NCBI RefSeq assembly: GCF_009741275.1
Contig: NZ_WOWS01000002.1
Location: 682,001 to 746,000 of the forward strand
Origin: Winogradskyella endarachnes
GTDB lineage: Bacteria > Bacteroidota > Bacteroidia > Flavobacteriales > Flavobacteriaceae
Reading direction: 5' to 3'
Length of the DNA stretch: 64,000 nucleotides
In this document: positions 44,700 to 54,286 of the stretch, one piece after another
Layout of the letters: each line of letters begins with the position of its first letter
Position numbering within the stretch: the stretch's first letter is position 1
Program-made: the position numbers and the translations under genes
The notes under the pieces: model-generated
Told to the model about the DNA's origin: nothing
Seen by the model: the letters and a program-made list of their open reading frames with translations, nothing else
Databases searched by the model: none

Positions 44700-45680
44700 T
44701 TATTGTGGAGTTAAAATCACTTTGTCAATAACGTGTACCACACCATTTATAGCTTGGATGTCTACTAAAGACACTACAATGTTGCTAACTCTTCCGTTAG
44801 CATCAGTTAACGTAAATGCTGAGTTATCTGCTGTAATATCACCACCAAGTGTTGTTACTGTACCATTAGGTAAACCAGAAGATTGTACATTGGCATTAAC
44901 AATATGATATAATAAAACAGCATCTACAGTAGCTGTATCTAAATCTGTTAGCGCAGAAATGTTTAACTCAGTTAATAAATCTGAAAATGCATCATTTGTT
45001 GGTGCAAATACAGTATATGGGCCAGCAGTAGCATCAGATACCGTTTCAATATAAGGTACAGTTGGTGTGCCAGAATCTGCATACGCTAAAGCTGTAACTA
45101 GAGTATCTAAAGCATCATTAGTTGTGGCAAAAGTTGCAATGGTTGGTAAACCAATAACTTCATCTACAATATGAACAATGCCATTAGATGCTGTATTATC
45201 TGCACTTGTTACTGTTGCAGAACCATTTAACATTACACCATTAGATGTTGTAAAATATAAACTTAAATTTTCATCATTTGGGCCAGTTGCTGCAGTGTTA
45301 GTATAACCAGAACCTGCTGTAATTAAGGCAGAAGAATTAACCGTTTCTCCAATAATTACGTGGTTTAATAATATGTTTCTTACTAAATCTTCTTCATCGT
45401 CTGATAAATCGTTTAAATCTAAACCAGTTGCTGCTAATAAATCAGTAAAAGCCTCATTAGTTGGTGCAAATACAGTAAATGGTCCATCACCTTGTAAAGT
45501 TGTCACTAAATCAGTGGCTTCTAAGGCAGCTGCCAAGGACGTTAAATTGTTTGCTAAAGCAATATCCACAACGGTAGTTGGTGTTGTTGTACCATTGTCG
45601 TCGTCGTCACTGCAAGCAGTAAAACCTATAACCAATAGAAATACTGCAAGTAATTTGAAGTTTTTTGAAATAATTTTCAT
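44700..45680 (-). CDS. Lipoprotein with two fasciclin (FAS1) domains
   Basis: 326 aa. Lipobox in VIGFTAC followed by SDDDD, the Asp-rich signal that directs Bacteroidota lipoproteins to the cell surface. Two FAS1 domains (about 37-175 and 180-326), each with the YTVFAPTNDAF / FTVFAPTNEAF element and the closing H-x-IDKVI / VHIVDEVIG motif. FAS1 domains mediate adhesion or protein contacts. Transcribed divergently from the MORN-like gene. Its likely promoter (TATATTTG on the minus strand, 45739-45732) lies inside a palindrome shared with the light-stress operons. Confidence 0.93.
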   Translation of the reverse strand: MKIISKNFKLLAVFLLVIGFTACSDDDDNGTTTPTTVVDIALANNLTSLAAALEATDLVTTLQGDGPFTVFAPTNEAFTDLLAATGLDLNDLSDDEEDLVRNILLNHVIIGETVNSSALITAGSGYTNTAATGPNDENLSLYFTTSNGVMLNGSATVTSADNTASNGIVHIVDEVIGLPTIATFATTNDALDTLVTALAYADSGTPTVPYIETVSDATAGPYTVFAPTNDAFSDLLTELNISALTDLDTATVDAVLLYHIVNANVQSSGLPNGTVTTLGGDITADNSAFTLTDANGRVSNIVVSLVDIQAINGVVHVIDKVILTPQ

Positions 45681-45724
45681 TGTTTTGAGTTTTTAAATTG
45701 TTCAACATTCAAACCTCACTGGTT

Positions 45725-45754
45725 TGTTTAACAAATATAGAAAATGGTTAAACA
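45725..45754. promoter_or_regulatory. Third copy of the operator-like palindrome
   Basis: TGTTTAAC (45725-45732), 14 nt, GTTAAACA (45747-45754): the same 8-bp arms and the same 14-nt spacer as at 23380-23409 and 32036-32065. It lies between the divergent fasciclin and MORN-like genes, and its right arm includes the second codon of the latter. The -7-like TATATTTG for the fasciclin gene lies within it, unlike the other two sites. Confidence 0.5.
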
Positions 45755-46454
45755 AAAAATTTATTCTCTTTTTATTTTAACAGTTTTTTTAACAACTGCT
45801 AATGCCCAAAAATCTGTAAATCAATTTGATAAAAACGGCAAACGTCACGGTATATGGACAAAAAACTACCATAAAACTGACCAAAAACGTTACGAGGGCA
45901 CTTTTGTGCATGGCAAAGAAGTTGATTCATTTAAATACTATACCTTATCTTCTGGTAAAAGTGTGTTGAGTGCTGTAAAAGTCTTCAATGAGAAAGATAG
46001 TATTGCAGATGTCACCTTTTTTTCGTCAACCAAAAAAGTGATTAGTAAGGGTAAAATGAACGGGAAACGTTTTATAGGCCAATGGATTTTTTATCATAAA
46101 AATTCTACTGATATTATGATAAAGGAATATTACAATGAGGATGGCGTATTAGATGGCAAACGTATTGTATTTTTTAAAAATGGAAAAGTTGCAGAAAGCG
46201 CTAACTATAAAAATGGTGAGTTACATGGTGAATCAAAATGGTATTCAGAACAAAACGTGTTACTAAGGCATGCACAATACAAAGATGGTCATTTAGAAGG
46301 AAAAACCATTCATTACAATTCGGAAGGCGACGTCGTTTCTGAGGGCAATTACAAGAAAAGTAAAAAAGATGGTATTTGGAAATATTACAAAGCAGGTGAG
46401 CTTCACAAAAAAATAGACCATACCACTGGCGAAATTATATTTAAGAAAGAATAG
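45744..46454 (+). CDS. Exported MORN-like repeat (YwqK-type) protein
   Basis: 236 aa. Signal peptide ends after FLTTANA. Repeated strands of the MORN/YwqK type: FDKNGKRHGIWTKNY, YNEDGVLDGKRIVFFKNGKV, YKNGELHGESKWYSE, YKDGHLEGKTIHYNSEGDVV and YKKSKKDGIWKYYKAGEL. Databases often call this a YwqK family antitoxin, but no toxin gene is next to it and it is exported. Function unknown. The start codon lies inside the palindrome at 45725-45754, leaving no room for a Shine-Dalgarno site. Confidence 0.85.
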   Translation: MVKQKIYSLFILTVFLTTANAQKSVNQFDKNGKRHGIWTKNYHKTDQKRYEGTFVHGKEVDSFKYYTLSSGKSVLSAVKVFNEKDSIADVTFFSSTKKVISKGKMNGKRFIGQWIFYHKNSTDIMIKEYYNEDGVLDGKRIVFFKNGKVAESANYKNGELHGESKWYSEQNVLLRHAQYKDGHLEGKTIHYNSEGDVVSEGNYKKSKKDGIWKYYKAGELHKKIDHTTGEIIFKKE

Positions 46455-46487
46455 TTTTAAGCTATACAGTCTATAGAATTTGAAAAT

Positions 46488-46514
46488 GGCAATCTTACAA
46501 AGATTGCCTTTTTT
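46488..46514 (+). terminator. Terminator of the MORN-like gene
   Basis: Arms GGCAATCTT (46488-46496) and AAGATTGCC (46500-46508), 3-nt loop, followed by TTTTTT. Confidence 0.88.
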
Positions 46515-46520
46515 ATTTTG

Positions 46521-46528
46521 TAATTTTG
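46521..46528 (+). promoter_or_regulatory. -7 element of mnmA
   Basis: TAATTTTG, exact consensus, starting 13 bp after the terminator stem and 58 nt before the mnmA start. Confidence 0.5.
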
Positions 46529-46586
46529 CCAAAGTTTTTTAGACTAAGATTTTGTAAATTAAAACGAGATTACTGTTTTACAGGGA

Positions 46587-47780
46587 ATGATTATGAAAAG
46601 AGTTATAGTAGGACTTTCAGGAGGTGTAGATTCTAGTGTTGCCGCTTATCTTTTAAAAGAGCAAGGCTATGAGGTTATTGGCTTATTCATGAAAAATTGG
46701 CACGATGATTCTGTAACCATTTCAGACGAATGTCCTTGGTTAGAGGATAGCAACGACGCTATGTTAGTAGCAGATAAATTAGGTATTCCATTTCAAACTG
46801 TAGATTTAAGCGAGCAATATAAAGAGCGTATTGTAGATTATATGTTTAATGAATATGAAAAAGGGCGTACACCAAATCCTGATGTATTATGTAATCGTGA
46901 AATTAAGTTCGATGTCTTTATGGATATTGCCTTAGAACTTGGTGCAGATTATGTAGCAACTGGTCATTACTGCAGAAAAGCTACGATAGAAAAAGACGGA
47001 AAACAAATACATCAACTATTAGCTGGTGCAGATAATAATAAAGACCAATCGTATTTTCTTTGTCAATTGTCGCAACAGCAATTAGCAAAAGCTTTATTTC
47101 CTATTGGCGAATTACAAAAACCAGAAGTAAGAGAAATTGCTAAAGCCCAAGATTTAATTACTGCAGAAAAGAAGGATTCTCAAGGCTTATGTTTTATTGG
47201 AAAAGTAAGATTGCCAGAATTTCTTCAACAACAATTAAAACCTAAAGAGGGTAATATTGTTGAGGTGGATTCTAATTTTAAAATTTACAATCAAGTAATT
47301 CCAACATTTAATTCTAAAGAAGCCGAACTAGAGTTTTTATCTAAAAAACCAAATTATAATGTAACGGATGGCAAAGTTGTTGGTAAACATCAAGGTGCAC
47401 ATTATTTTACCAAAGGCCAACGAAAGGGACTAGGTGTTGGTGGTACAGTAGAACCTTTGTTTGTAATTGATACAGATGTTAACGAGAATGTAATTTACAC
47501 AGGTCAAGGTAAACAACATCCTGGATTATACAGAAATGTATTGTTTGTATCTAATGAAGAATTGCATTGGGTACGCGAAGATTTAGCTATTAATGAAGGT
47601 GACACTTTAGATGTTATGGCAAGGATTCGTTACAGACAAAATTTAGAAAAAGCAACCTTGCATAAAGTCGCATCAGGATTATACGTGGAATTTGAAAATA
47701 AACAATCTGCAATAACCGAAGGTCAGTTTGTAGCTTGGTATGTGGAAGATGAATTATTAGGTTCAGGTGTTATTTCTTAA
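46587..47780 (+). CDS. mnmA: tRNA-specific 2-thiouridylase MnmA
   Basis: 397 aa. PP-loop [15 protein letters not shown] near residues 9-23; catalytic cysteines Cys102 ([10 protein letters not shown]) and Cys202 (SQGLCFIGK); the C-terminal beta barrel contains GQHPGLYR-like [14 protein letters not shown]. It thiolates U34 of tRNA Lys, Glu and Gln using sulfur relayed from a desulfurase. ATG at 46587 is assumed; ATG at 46593 is two codons later and gives [11 protein letters not shown], the commoner family start. Confidence 0.97.
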   Translation: MIMKRVIVGLSGGVDSSVAAYLLKEQGYEVIGLFMKNWHDDSVTISDECPWLEDSNDAMLVADKLGIPFQTVDLSEQYKERIVDYMFNEYEKGRTPNPDVLCNREIKFDVFMDIALELGADYVATGHYCRKATIEKDGKQIHQLLAGADNNKDQSYFLCQLSQQQLAKALFPIGELQKPEVREIAKAQDLITAEKKDSQGLCFIGKVRLPEFLQQQLKPKEGNIVEVDSNFKIYNQVIPTFNSKEAELEFLSKKPNYNVTDGKVVGKHQGAHYFTKGQRKGLGVGGTVEPLFVIDTDVNENVIYTGQGKQHPGLYRNVLFVSNEELHWVREDLAINEGDTLDVMARIRYRQNLEKATLHKVASGLYVEFENKQSAITEGQFVAWYVEDELLGSGVIS

Positions 47781-47889
47781 CTTGCATAGAAATTAATAGA
47801 CAAGTAGTTATAAAATAAAAGTTGTATTACAGAGTGTCAACGTTTATAAACTGAAAATTGCGTTAAAAAGAATAAAAATATATAGTTTT

Positions 47890-49509
47890 ATGAAAAACAT
47901 ATTTACACTTCTATTTTTAGTATTTATCTCCACTAGTTTCGCCCAAGAAGACGCATGGATTTATCTTACTGATAAACCTAATGTAGCAGCTTCAATTGCT
48001 AATCCTATTAGCATCTTAACCCAAAAAGCTATTGATAGAAAACAAAATCATAATGTAGCTATAGATGAACGCGATGTGCCTGTTAATGAAGCCTATATTT
48101 CAGATTTAAAACTTCAAACTGGGATTACAGTTATGGCTAAATCTAAGTGGTTTAATGCTGTGCATGTTAGAGGGACTCAAGTAGATATTGATGCTTTAAG
48201 CAGTTTAACCTATGTAGATAGTATAGATTTTGCAAACAATAATTTAGATGCCGCCTCAAGAGGGACTGCAGTAACAGATAAACATGAAATAGAAAATGAG
48301 TCCATCATTTTTACGTATGGAGACACGCAAAACCAAGTAGAAATGATTAATGCAGATAATTTGCATATTGATGATTTTACAGGTGAGGGCATTACCATTG
48401 CTGTAATGGATGCTGGTTTTCCTAATGTTAATACCATGTCTGGTTTTCAGCGTTTACGAGATAATGGCGATTTACTAAATGGTTATGATTTTGTAGATAG
48501 GGTTTCAGATGTTTATGCTTATACGGGAAACAATCACGGTACAAAAGTTCTGAGCACAATGGCTGGTTTTGTGCAAGACCAATATGTTGGTACTGCTCCA
48601 GATGCTTCCTATTATTTATTTAGAACCGAAGACTCTGCAAGTGAAAATCCTGTAGAAGAAAGTTACTGGGTAGAAGCGGCAGAACGTGCAGATAGTTTAG
48701 GTGTAGATATGATTAATACATCTTTGGGTTACACAGATTACGACAACTCTAATTATAATTACACACCTGCAGATATGAATGGGCAAGTTACCTTTATTGC
48801 CAGAGGCGCTTCCATAGCTGCAGAAAAAGGTATTTTGGTTGTTGTTAGTGCCGGAAATTCTGGTGCAACGGCTTGGCAAACTGTGGGTTCGCCTGCAGAT
48901 TCTCCAGACGTTTTAAGTATTGGTGCTGTAGACGCAGCTGGTAATTATGTAGCGTTTAGTTCGCAAGGAGGTGCTGCGCAAGTGGGTTACCAAAAACCAG
49001 ATGTAGTTGCTAGAGGTGGAGCTGCTTATGTTATAAGTGAATATGATAATATTGTGCAAAATAACGGAACATCGTTTAGTGGACCAATTATGTGTGGTGG
49101 TATTGCTTCATTATGGCAAGCCATACCAGATGCTTCACCTTCTGAAATTATGGATTTTGTTAGAGAATCCGCTTCTCAATATACAACACCAGATGACTTC
49201 TTAGGGTATGGAATTCCAGATTTAGATTTAGCCAGAACAAATGCATTATCAATAGATAGTTTAGCAAAAGAAACCTTCAATTTTTATCCTAATCCTGTAA
49301 GGACAACTTTAAATATTGACATTCCTTCAAATGTTGATAAAGTTGAAGTTTTTGTTTACAATCAATTAGGCCAAGAAATATTGAGTCAATCTGTAACTGA
49401 AAATTTAAAAACGATTAATGTTTCAGGTTTAGCTTCAGGTATTTATTTGATGAAACTTTCAACTCAAAATAATTCAAAAACGTTCAAGTTTATTCGTAGT
49501 TCTAATTAA
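47890..49509 (+). CDS. Secreted S8 (subtilisin-like) peptidase with type A sorting domain
   Basis: 539 aa. Signal peptide MKNIFTLLFLVFISTSFAQ. Catalytic triad: Asp in GITIAVMDAGFP (about 174), His in GNNHGTKVLSTMAG (about 216), Ser in NGTSFSGPIMCGG (about 394). The C-terminal 75 residues are a type A type IX sorting domain: FNFYPNPVRTTLNID at its start and SGIYLMKL near its end. Secreted or surface-bound endopeptidase for nutrient proteins. It stands alone; 109 bp after mnmA. Confidence 0.94.
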   Translation: MKNIFTLLFLVFISTSFAQEDAWIYLTDKPNVAASIANPISILTQKAIDRKQNHNVAIDERDVPVNEAYISDLKLQTGITVMAKSKWFNAVHVRGTQVDIDALSSLTYVDSIDFANNNLDAASRGTAVTDKHEIENESIIFTYGDTQNQVEMINADNLHIDDFTGEGITIAVMDAGFPNVNTMSGFQRLRDNGDLLNGYDFVDRVSDVYAYTGNNHGTKVLSTMAGFVQDQYVGTAPDASYYLFRTEDSASENPVEESYWVEAAERADSLGVDMINTSLGYTDYDNSNYNYTPADMNGQVTFIARGASIAAEKGILVVVSAGNSGATAWQTVGSPADSPDVLSIGAVDAAGNYVAFSSQGGAAQVGYQKPDVVARGGAAYVISEYDNIVQNNGTSFSGPIMCGGIASLWQAIPDASPSEIMDFVRESASQYTTPDDFLGYGIPDLDLARTNALSIDSLAKETFNFYPNPVRTTLNIDIPSNVDKVEVFVYNQLGQEILSQSVTENLKTINVSGLASGIYLMKLSTQNNSKTFKFIRSSN

Positions 49510-49664
49510 AAATGGAACATTAGTTCTATTGATTTAAATCCTGAAATTTTTCGAGAAAGAAATTGTATCGAAAACAACGTGGACTAAAATTATCCTTATT
49601 TTCAATGGTGAAACTCGTTTGAATTGCCGAAATTTATACTCTATTTCAACAGATATAATTTCAC

Positions 49665-50606
49665 ATGGCAAACAAAATCACTTCACTTTTCAATATAAAA
49701 TATCCAATTATCCAAGCCGGAATGATTTGGAATAGTGGCTGGAAATTAGCCTCAGCAGCTAGTAATTCTGGTATATTAGGCTTAATTGGTGCTGGTTCTA
49801 TGTATCCAGAAGTGTTGCGTGAGCATATTAAAAAATGTAAAGCAGCAACCGATAAACCTTTTGGCGTTAATGTACCAATGTTGTATCCAGACCTTCAAGA
49901 AATTATGGATATCATTGTTGAAGAGGACGTTAAAATTGTGTTTACCGCAGCCGGAAATCCAAAGACGTGGACCAAATGGTTAAAAGATAAAGGCATAACT
50001 GTTGTACATGTGGTGAGTAGTGTAAAATTTGCATTAAAGGCACAAGAAGCAGGTGTAGATGCTGTTGTTGCTGAGGGATTTGAAGCAGGAGGCCATAACG
50101 GAAGAGACGAAACCACAACCCTAACGTTAATACCAATGGTAAAAGAACAACTTCAAATTCCGTTAATAGCAGCAGGAGGTATTGCCACAGGTAAAGCCAT
50201 GTTAGCCTGTATGGTTTTGGGGGCAGATGGTGTGCAAGTTGGTAGCCGTTTTGTGGCTAGTGAAGAATCCTCAGCTCATGCCGCCTTTAAGCAAGTGGTT
50301 GTAGATGCTAAAGAAGGCGATACACAACTCACCTTAAAAGAATTAGCACCTGTAAGATTAATTAAAAACAAATTCTACAACCAAGTACAAGAACTATATA
50401 AAACAGGTCCAACACCAGAACAACTTAAAGAATTATTAGGAAGAGCAAGAGCTAAACGTGGTATGTTTGAAGGTGATTTAGAAGATGGTGAATTAGAAAT
50501 TGGCCAAATTTCTGGATTAATCCATGAGGTAAAACCAGTGGCTGAGATTGTAAAAGCTATGGTTGAAGAGTTTGAAGAAGCAAAGAAATTAGTTGCTACA
50601 TTTTAA
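49665..50606 (+). CDS. Nitronate monooxygenase / FMN-dependent 2-nitropropane dioxygenase family
   Basis: 313 aa TIM-barrel flavoprotein. Motifs: YPIIQAGMIWNSGWKLASAA at the N-terminus; GFEAGGHNGRDETTTL, with the catalytic-type His; AAGGIATGKAMLACMVLGAD; and GVQVGSRFVASEESSAH for FMN phosphate binding. Enzymes of the family oxidise alkyl nitronates, and related ones act as enoyl-ACP reductases, so the exact substrate is uncertain. A 155-bp spacer separates it from the peptidase. Confidence 0.9.
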   Translation: MANKITSLFNIKYPIIQAGMIWNSGWKLASAASNSGILGLIGAGSMYPEVLREHIKKCKAATDKPFGVNVPMLYPDLQEIMDIIVEEDVKIVFTAAGNPKTWTKWLKDKGITVVHVVSSVKFALKAQEAGVDAVVAEGFEAGGHNGRDETTTLTLIPMVKEQLQIPLIAAGGIATGKAMLACMVLGADGVQVGSRFVASEESSAHAAFKQVVVDAKEGDTQLTLKELAPVRLIKNKFYNQVQELYKTGPTPEQLKELLGRARAKRGMFEGDLEDGELEIGQISGLIHEVKPVAEIVKAMVEEFEEAKKLVATF

Positions 50607-50831
50607 TATAATTGGTTTTGTAATATTTTTCTTAAAAATATGTGGTTCTACGTATTGAAATCATTATTCTTAAATATTAACTTCGCTTACTTGTCCTGAT
50701 CTTGTTTCAATAACGTTTGACATGATTCCTTAAAACGGATTTGTATCAATTACAGTTAAGCGCAATACTTAAATTATCTTTAAATTAAATCTTTCATATT
50801 ATCTTTAACTTAAACAATTAATTAGTTAGCC

Positions 50832-51407
50832 ATGAGAAAAAGACTCCTCCTATCCATACTTACATTAGGACTTTTAGGTTGTGAAAATGAAAACAAGCCA
50901 ATTATAGACTTAACAAACCTAGAAATAGTAGATGGTTATGTTGATGTACCGCTTACTATAATTGAAAGTAAAGAACTTGATAGTTATTATGAGTACAACT
51001 CTGGTGCAATTGTAAATAAAGATACTATTGGGCTTATTGTAAGGTTAAAAAAAGATATTCCTGCAGGATTTGTTAATGGAGTACCAAAAAATATGTTTAT
51101 TGGTGAAGGCATTCAATTTGTTTCAAAAGGAAAAGTAAGTGATAATTTATTGGAGTTTTTATCTGAAAAATATGGACTTCAAAACGATAATCTTAAACTC
51201 ATGGATTCTCAAACCTTTACTTGCGCTAATCTTAATCAAGAAAAGACAAATTATAAAAGCGGAGAAAGCCGATTTAAAATTTTCTTAGAAGGCGAAGAAG
51301 ATTATTCAGAGTTATTTGTGAACTTTAATTTTGCAAAAGGCATTGTTTCTTTAAACGAAAAAGATGAAGAATATAGAGCGCCTTTAATCAAACTATTAAA
51401 AAAGTAG
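50832..51407 (+). CDS. Lipoprotein of unknown function
   Basis: 191 aa. Lipobox LGLLGC followed by ENENK. The remainder is soluble, mixed alpha/beta and acidic. A pair of central segments (VRLKKDIPAGFVNGVPKNMF, FLEGEEDYSELFVNFNFAKG) could suit a periplasmic binding or adhesion domain. I recognise no family. Upstream are two TTATCTTTAA elements (50774-50810 region), near-matches to a -7 site. Confidence 0.7.
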   Translation: MRKRLLLSILTLGLLGCENENKPIIDLTNLEIVDGYVDVPLTIIESKELDSYYEYNSGAIVNKDTIGLIVRLKKDIPAGFVNGVPKNMFIGEGIQFVSKGKVSDNLLEFLSEKYGLQNDNLKLMDSQTFTCANLNQEKTNYKSGESRFKIFLEGEEDYSELFVNFNFAKGIVSLNEKDEEYRAPLIKLLKK

Positions 51408-51545
51408 ACGCTCTAAAATGTTATATTAATATAGCTGAGGTATTATTTTATATGTCAGTATATGGTATATAAATTATCCTAAAAAATATTTCTACCAACT
51501 AAATGTAATCAATTATCTTTATCTTGTTGAATTAACTATTAAGCT

Positions 51546-52064
51546 ATGAAAAAAATACTATTACTTTCCATACTGCTTCTTGGTCTATACGCTTGTGAAA
51601 ATAAGATTAACTTAGATCCAGAAGAACCTCTAAAAGTTAATTGGAATGAGCGTGTAGCTTCAATGTCTATTGCAGATTCTTTATTAACTTCTGGTCATTC
51701 TTATCTCTCTGTGTATTCTCAGATTTATAGTTACTCTCAGCATAAAACCTATAATTTAACCGCTATGGTAAGTTTAAGAAACGTGAGTATGAAAGATACA
51801 ATCTATCTTACCAACGCAGATTATTACGATACGCATGGCACACTTTTAAAAAGTTATATTAAAAACCCAGTGTATTTAGCACCATTAGAAACCGTAGAAA
51901 TTGTTATTGATGAATCTGATATTTCAGGTGGTACAGGTTCTAATTTTTTATTCGATTGGAAAATTCCTAATAACGCACCAGAACCACTTTTTGAAGGTGT
52001 AATGACCTCCACAGCTGGTCAGCAAGGTTTGTCTTTTGTAACGCATGCTAAAAGAATTAGATAA
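51546..52064 (+). CDS. DUF3124 lipoprotein
   Basis: 172 aa. Lipobox LLGLYAC with ENK following. The DUF3124 region: YLSVYSQIYSYSQHKTYNL, VSLRNVSMKDTIYLTNADYY and YLAPLETVEIVIDESDISGG. This beta-sandwich family is exported in Bacteroidota and of unknown role. Its stop is directly followed by the marC start (no gap), suggesting co-transcription. Confidence 0.85.
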   Translation: MKKILLLSILLLGLYACENKINLDPEEPLKVNWNERVASMSIADSLLTSGHSYLSVYSQIYSYSQHKTYNLTAMVSLRNVSMKDTIYLTNADYYDTHGTLLKSYIKNPVYLAPLETVEIVIDESDISGGTGSNFLFDWKIPNNAPEPLFEGVMTSTAGQQGLSFVTHAKRIR

Positions 52065-52673
52065 ATGGCAGAGATTATTACAAGCATATTTTTTCTATTT
52101 GCAGTAATTGACCCCATTGGTTCGGTACCTGTTTTTTTAGAGGCAACTAAAGAATTTGATACAAAGTTTAAGAAAAAAATAGCGCTTAGAGCTTCTGGTG
52201 TTGCTTTCTTTATTTTACTCTTCTTTATTGTAATTGGCCAGCTAATTTTAGAAAGCATGGAAGTGTCTTTAGATGCGTTTCAGATTTCAGGAGGTGTAAT
52301 TTTATTTTTATTTGCTTTAACCATGATTTTTGGTGATGGTAAACCCGAAAATGAAAAGAGTCACATTTCAGATTACAAACATGTAACTATATTTCCTGTA
52401 GCCATACCCTCTATTGCGTCGCCTGGAGCTATAATGGCTGTGGTATTATTAACAGATAACCATAAATATACTATTAACGAACAAATCTTTACCACGTTTT
52501 TAGTGCTAGTAGTTATTGGTATTACATGTTTAATTTTGTTGGCAGCAACTAAAGTGCAAAAGCGCATTGGAAGTTATGGAATAACCGTAATTAGTAAAGT
52601 TATGGGCTTAATTTTAGCTGCTTATGCTGTTCAGAATATCTTATCAGGAATTTCAGATTATTTTGCGAAATAA
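52065..52673 (+). CDS. MarC family inner-membrane protein
   Basis: 202 aa, six hydrophobic segments. Motifs: FFLFAVIDPIGSVPVFLEAT, FQISGGVILFLFALTMI and AIPSIASPGAIMAVVLL. MarC (formerly linked to multiple antibiotic resistance) is a NAAT-type membrane protein without a proven substrate. Its start abuts the DUF3124 stop. Confidence 0.9.
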   Translation: MAEIITSIFFLFAVIDPIGSVPVFLEATKEFDTKFKKKIALRASGVAFFILLFFIVIGQLILESMEVSLDAFQISGGVILFLFALTMIFGDGKPENEKSHISDYKHVTIFPVAIPSIASPGAIMAVVLLTDNHKYTINEQIFTTFLVLVVIGITCLILLAATKVQKRIGSYGITVISKVMGLILAAYAVQNILSGISDYFAK

Positions 52674-52700
52674 TTAGACCATTATAGCAAAACGAAGTAT

Positions 52701-52708
52701 TACTTTTG
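52701..52708 (+). promoter_or_regulatory. -7 element of the MATE gene
   Basis: TACTTTTG, exact consensus, ending only 4 nt before the ATG at 52713, so the predicted transcript begins at or within 2-3 nt of the start codon. See the finding on a leaderless mRNA. Confidence 0.45.
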
Positions 52709-52712
52709 CAAA

Positions 52713-54089
52713 ATGGTTTTAAGTGACTACACAAAAGAATTTAAGTACAATCTCAAACTAGCATCACCTGTAATGTTAGGTATGTTAGGGCATACCTTTG
52801 TGAGTTTTGTAGATAATGTAATGGTTGGGCAATTAGGTGCTGCTGAACTTGCTGCAGTATCTTTAGGTAATAGTTTTATATTTATTGCCATGTCTTTAGG
52901 TATTGGGTTTTCTACAGCTATTACACCATTAGTGGCAGAAGCAGATACCGAGAATAATTTTGAAAAAGGAAAATCGGTTTTTAAACATGGCCTGTTTTTA
53001 TGCACGGTTTTAGGGATATTTCTTTTTGTAATGCTCTTATTTGCCAAACCCTTAATGTACGTAATGGATCAACCGGAAGAAGTGGTTGCTTTAGCTATTC
53101 CGTATTTAGATTTGGTGGCGTTTTCTTTGGTGCCTTTAATTGTTTTTCAGGCATTTAAACAGTTTAGCGATGGTTTGTCGCTTACCAAATATCCAATGTA
53201 TGCCACCATTGTTGCCAATGTATTGAATGTAGCCATAAATTATGTTTTAATATTTGGGAAATTTGGTTGTCCAGAAATGGGTATTGTTGGTGCAGCAGTT
53301 GGGACCTTGGTCTCTCGTTTTGTTATGGTGGCTTATTTGTGGTGGTTACTAGCCAAACGTGAAAAATCAAAGGCATTTGTTACTAATATTAAATTCTTTC
53401 AATTAGAGACTTATTCATTAAAAAAGATTACCAATTTAGGTTTACCAAGTGCTATGCAGATGTTTTTTGAGGTGGCGATTTTTACAGCTGCAATTTGGCT
53501 CAGCGGAACCTTAGGAGCAAATGCACAAGCTGCTAATCAAATTGCATTAAATTTATCTTCAATGACCTTTATGGTAGCCACAGGTTTAAGCGTGGCAGCT
53601 ATGATTAGAGTTGGTAATCAAAAAGGATTAAAAGATTTTAAAAGCTTAAAACGTATTGCACAATCTATATTTTTAATCGGGTTTGGTTTTGCTGTAATTT
53701 TTGCTTTGCTTTTTGTGTTATTTCATAACATGCTACCTAATTTATATGTAGATTTAGACGACCCTGTTAATGCATTAGATACAGCTGAGGTTGTAAAAAT
53801 TGCATCAACTTTATTACTTGCTTCTGCGGTTTTTCAAATTAGTGATAGTTTGCAAGTTATTGCGCTTGGTGCATTACGTGGACTTCAAGATGTCATGGTA
53901 CCTACGGTTATTACATTTATTTCGTATTGGGTTATTGGCTTTCCTATTAGTTATTTTTTAGGAAAAGAAGAGGCTTACGGAAGTTTAGGAATTTGGATAG
54001 GCCTTTTAGCTGGTTTGAGTACAGCAGCTATTTTATTATTTATTCGATTTAATTATTTAACTAATAAGTTAATTGTGGAGCGTAGTTAG
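52713..54089 (+). CDS. MATE family multidrug/Na+ or H+ antiporter
   Basis: 458 aa, twelve predicted spans. Two-fold MATE architecture visible: ASPVMLGMLGHTFVSFVDNV with MVGQLG in the first half, and GLPSAMQMFFEVAIFTAAIW in the second, with ALGALRGLQDVMVPTVI near the C-terminus. Exports drugs or metabolites in exchange for cations. The first residues (MVLSDYTKEFKYNLKLASPV) match the usual family start, supporting the chosen ATG. Confidence 0.94.
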   Translation: MVLSDYTKEFKYNLKLASPVMLGMLGHTFVSFVDNVMVGQLGAAELAAVSLGNSFIFIAMSLGIGFSTAITPLVAEADTENNFEKGKSVFKHGLFLCTVLGIFLFVMLLFAKPLMYVMDQPEEVVALAIPYLDLVAFSLVPLIVFQAFKQFSDGLSLTKYPMYATIVANVLNVAINYVLIFGKFGCPEMGIVGAAVGTLVSRFVMVAYLWWLLAKREKSKAFVTNIKFFQLETYSLKKITNLGLPSAMQMFFEVAIFTAAIWLSGTLGANAQAANQIALNLSSMTFMVATGLSVAAMIRVGNQKGLKDFKSLKRIAQSIFLIGFGFAVIFALLFVLFHNMLPNLYVDLDDPVNALDTAEVVKIASTLLLASAVFQISDSLQVIALGALRGLQDVMVPTVITFISYWVIGFPISYFLGKEEAYGSLGIWIGLLAGLSTAAILLFIRFNYLTNKLIVERS

Positions 54090-54252
54090 GAAATATAGAA
54101 ATAGGTCTGTCCCAGGGAATTTAACGATTAATAAATCGTGAAATTAGTATAGAGAACAGATAATTCAGTAACCGATAGTTTTCAATAGGATGCGCAAACT
54201 GACGTTTTAAATCATTAGTAGAATTAGCTGATATAAACTAAAAGAGATTTAC

Positions 54253-54260
54253 TACTTTTG
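54253..54260 (+). promoter_or_regulatory. -7 element of the 75-aa gene and PAP2 gene
   Basis: TACTTTTG, exact consensus, 26 nt before the ATG at 54287. No TTG partner at the normal distance. Confidence 0.45.
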
Positions 54261-54286
54261 CCACACCGAATTCAATATTAATATTC

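Noticed and set aside
45744..46454. Toxin-antitoxin system suggested by the YwqK-type name
   Set aside because: The protein has a signal peptide and there is no partner toxin gene beside it.
49540..49600. Possible degenerate repeat before the nitronate monooxygenase gene
   Set aside because: It has loosely similar words (TCGAGAAAGAAATTGTATCG) to known repeats, but no second copy or inverted structure in the window.
54123..54140. Short inverted repeat ACGATT/AATCGT after the MATE gene
   Set aside because: Only 6 bp with no T run; not enough for a terminator.
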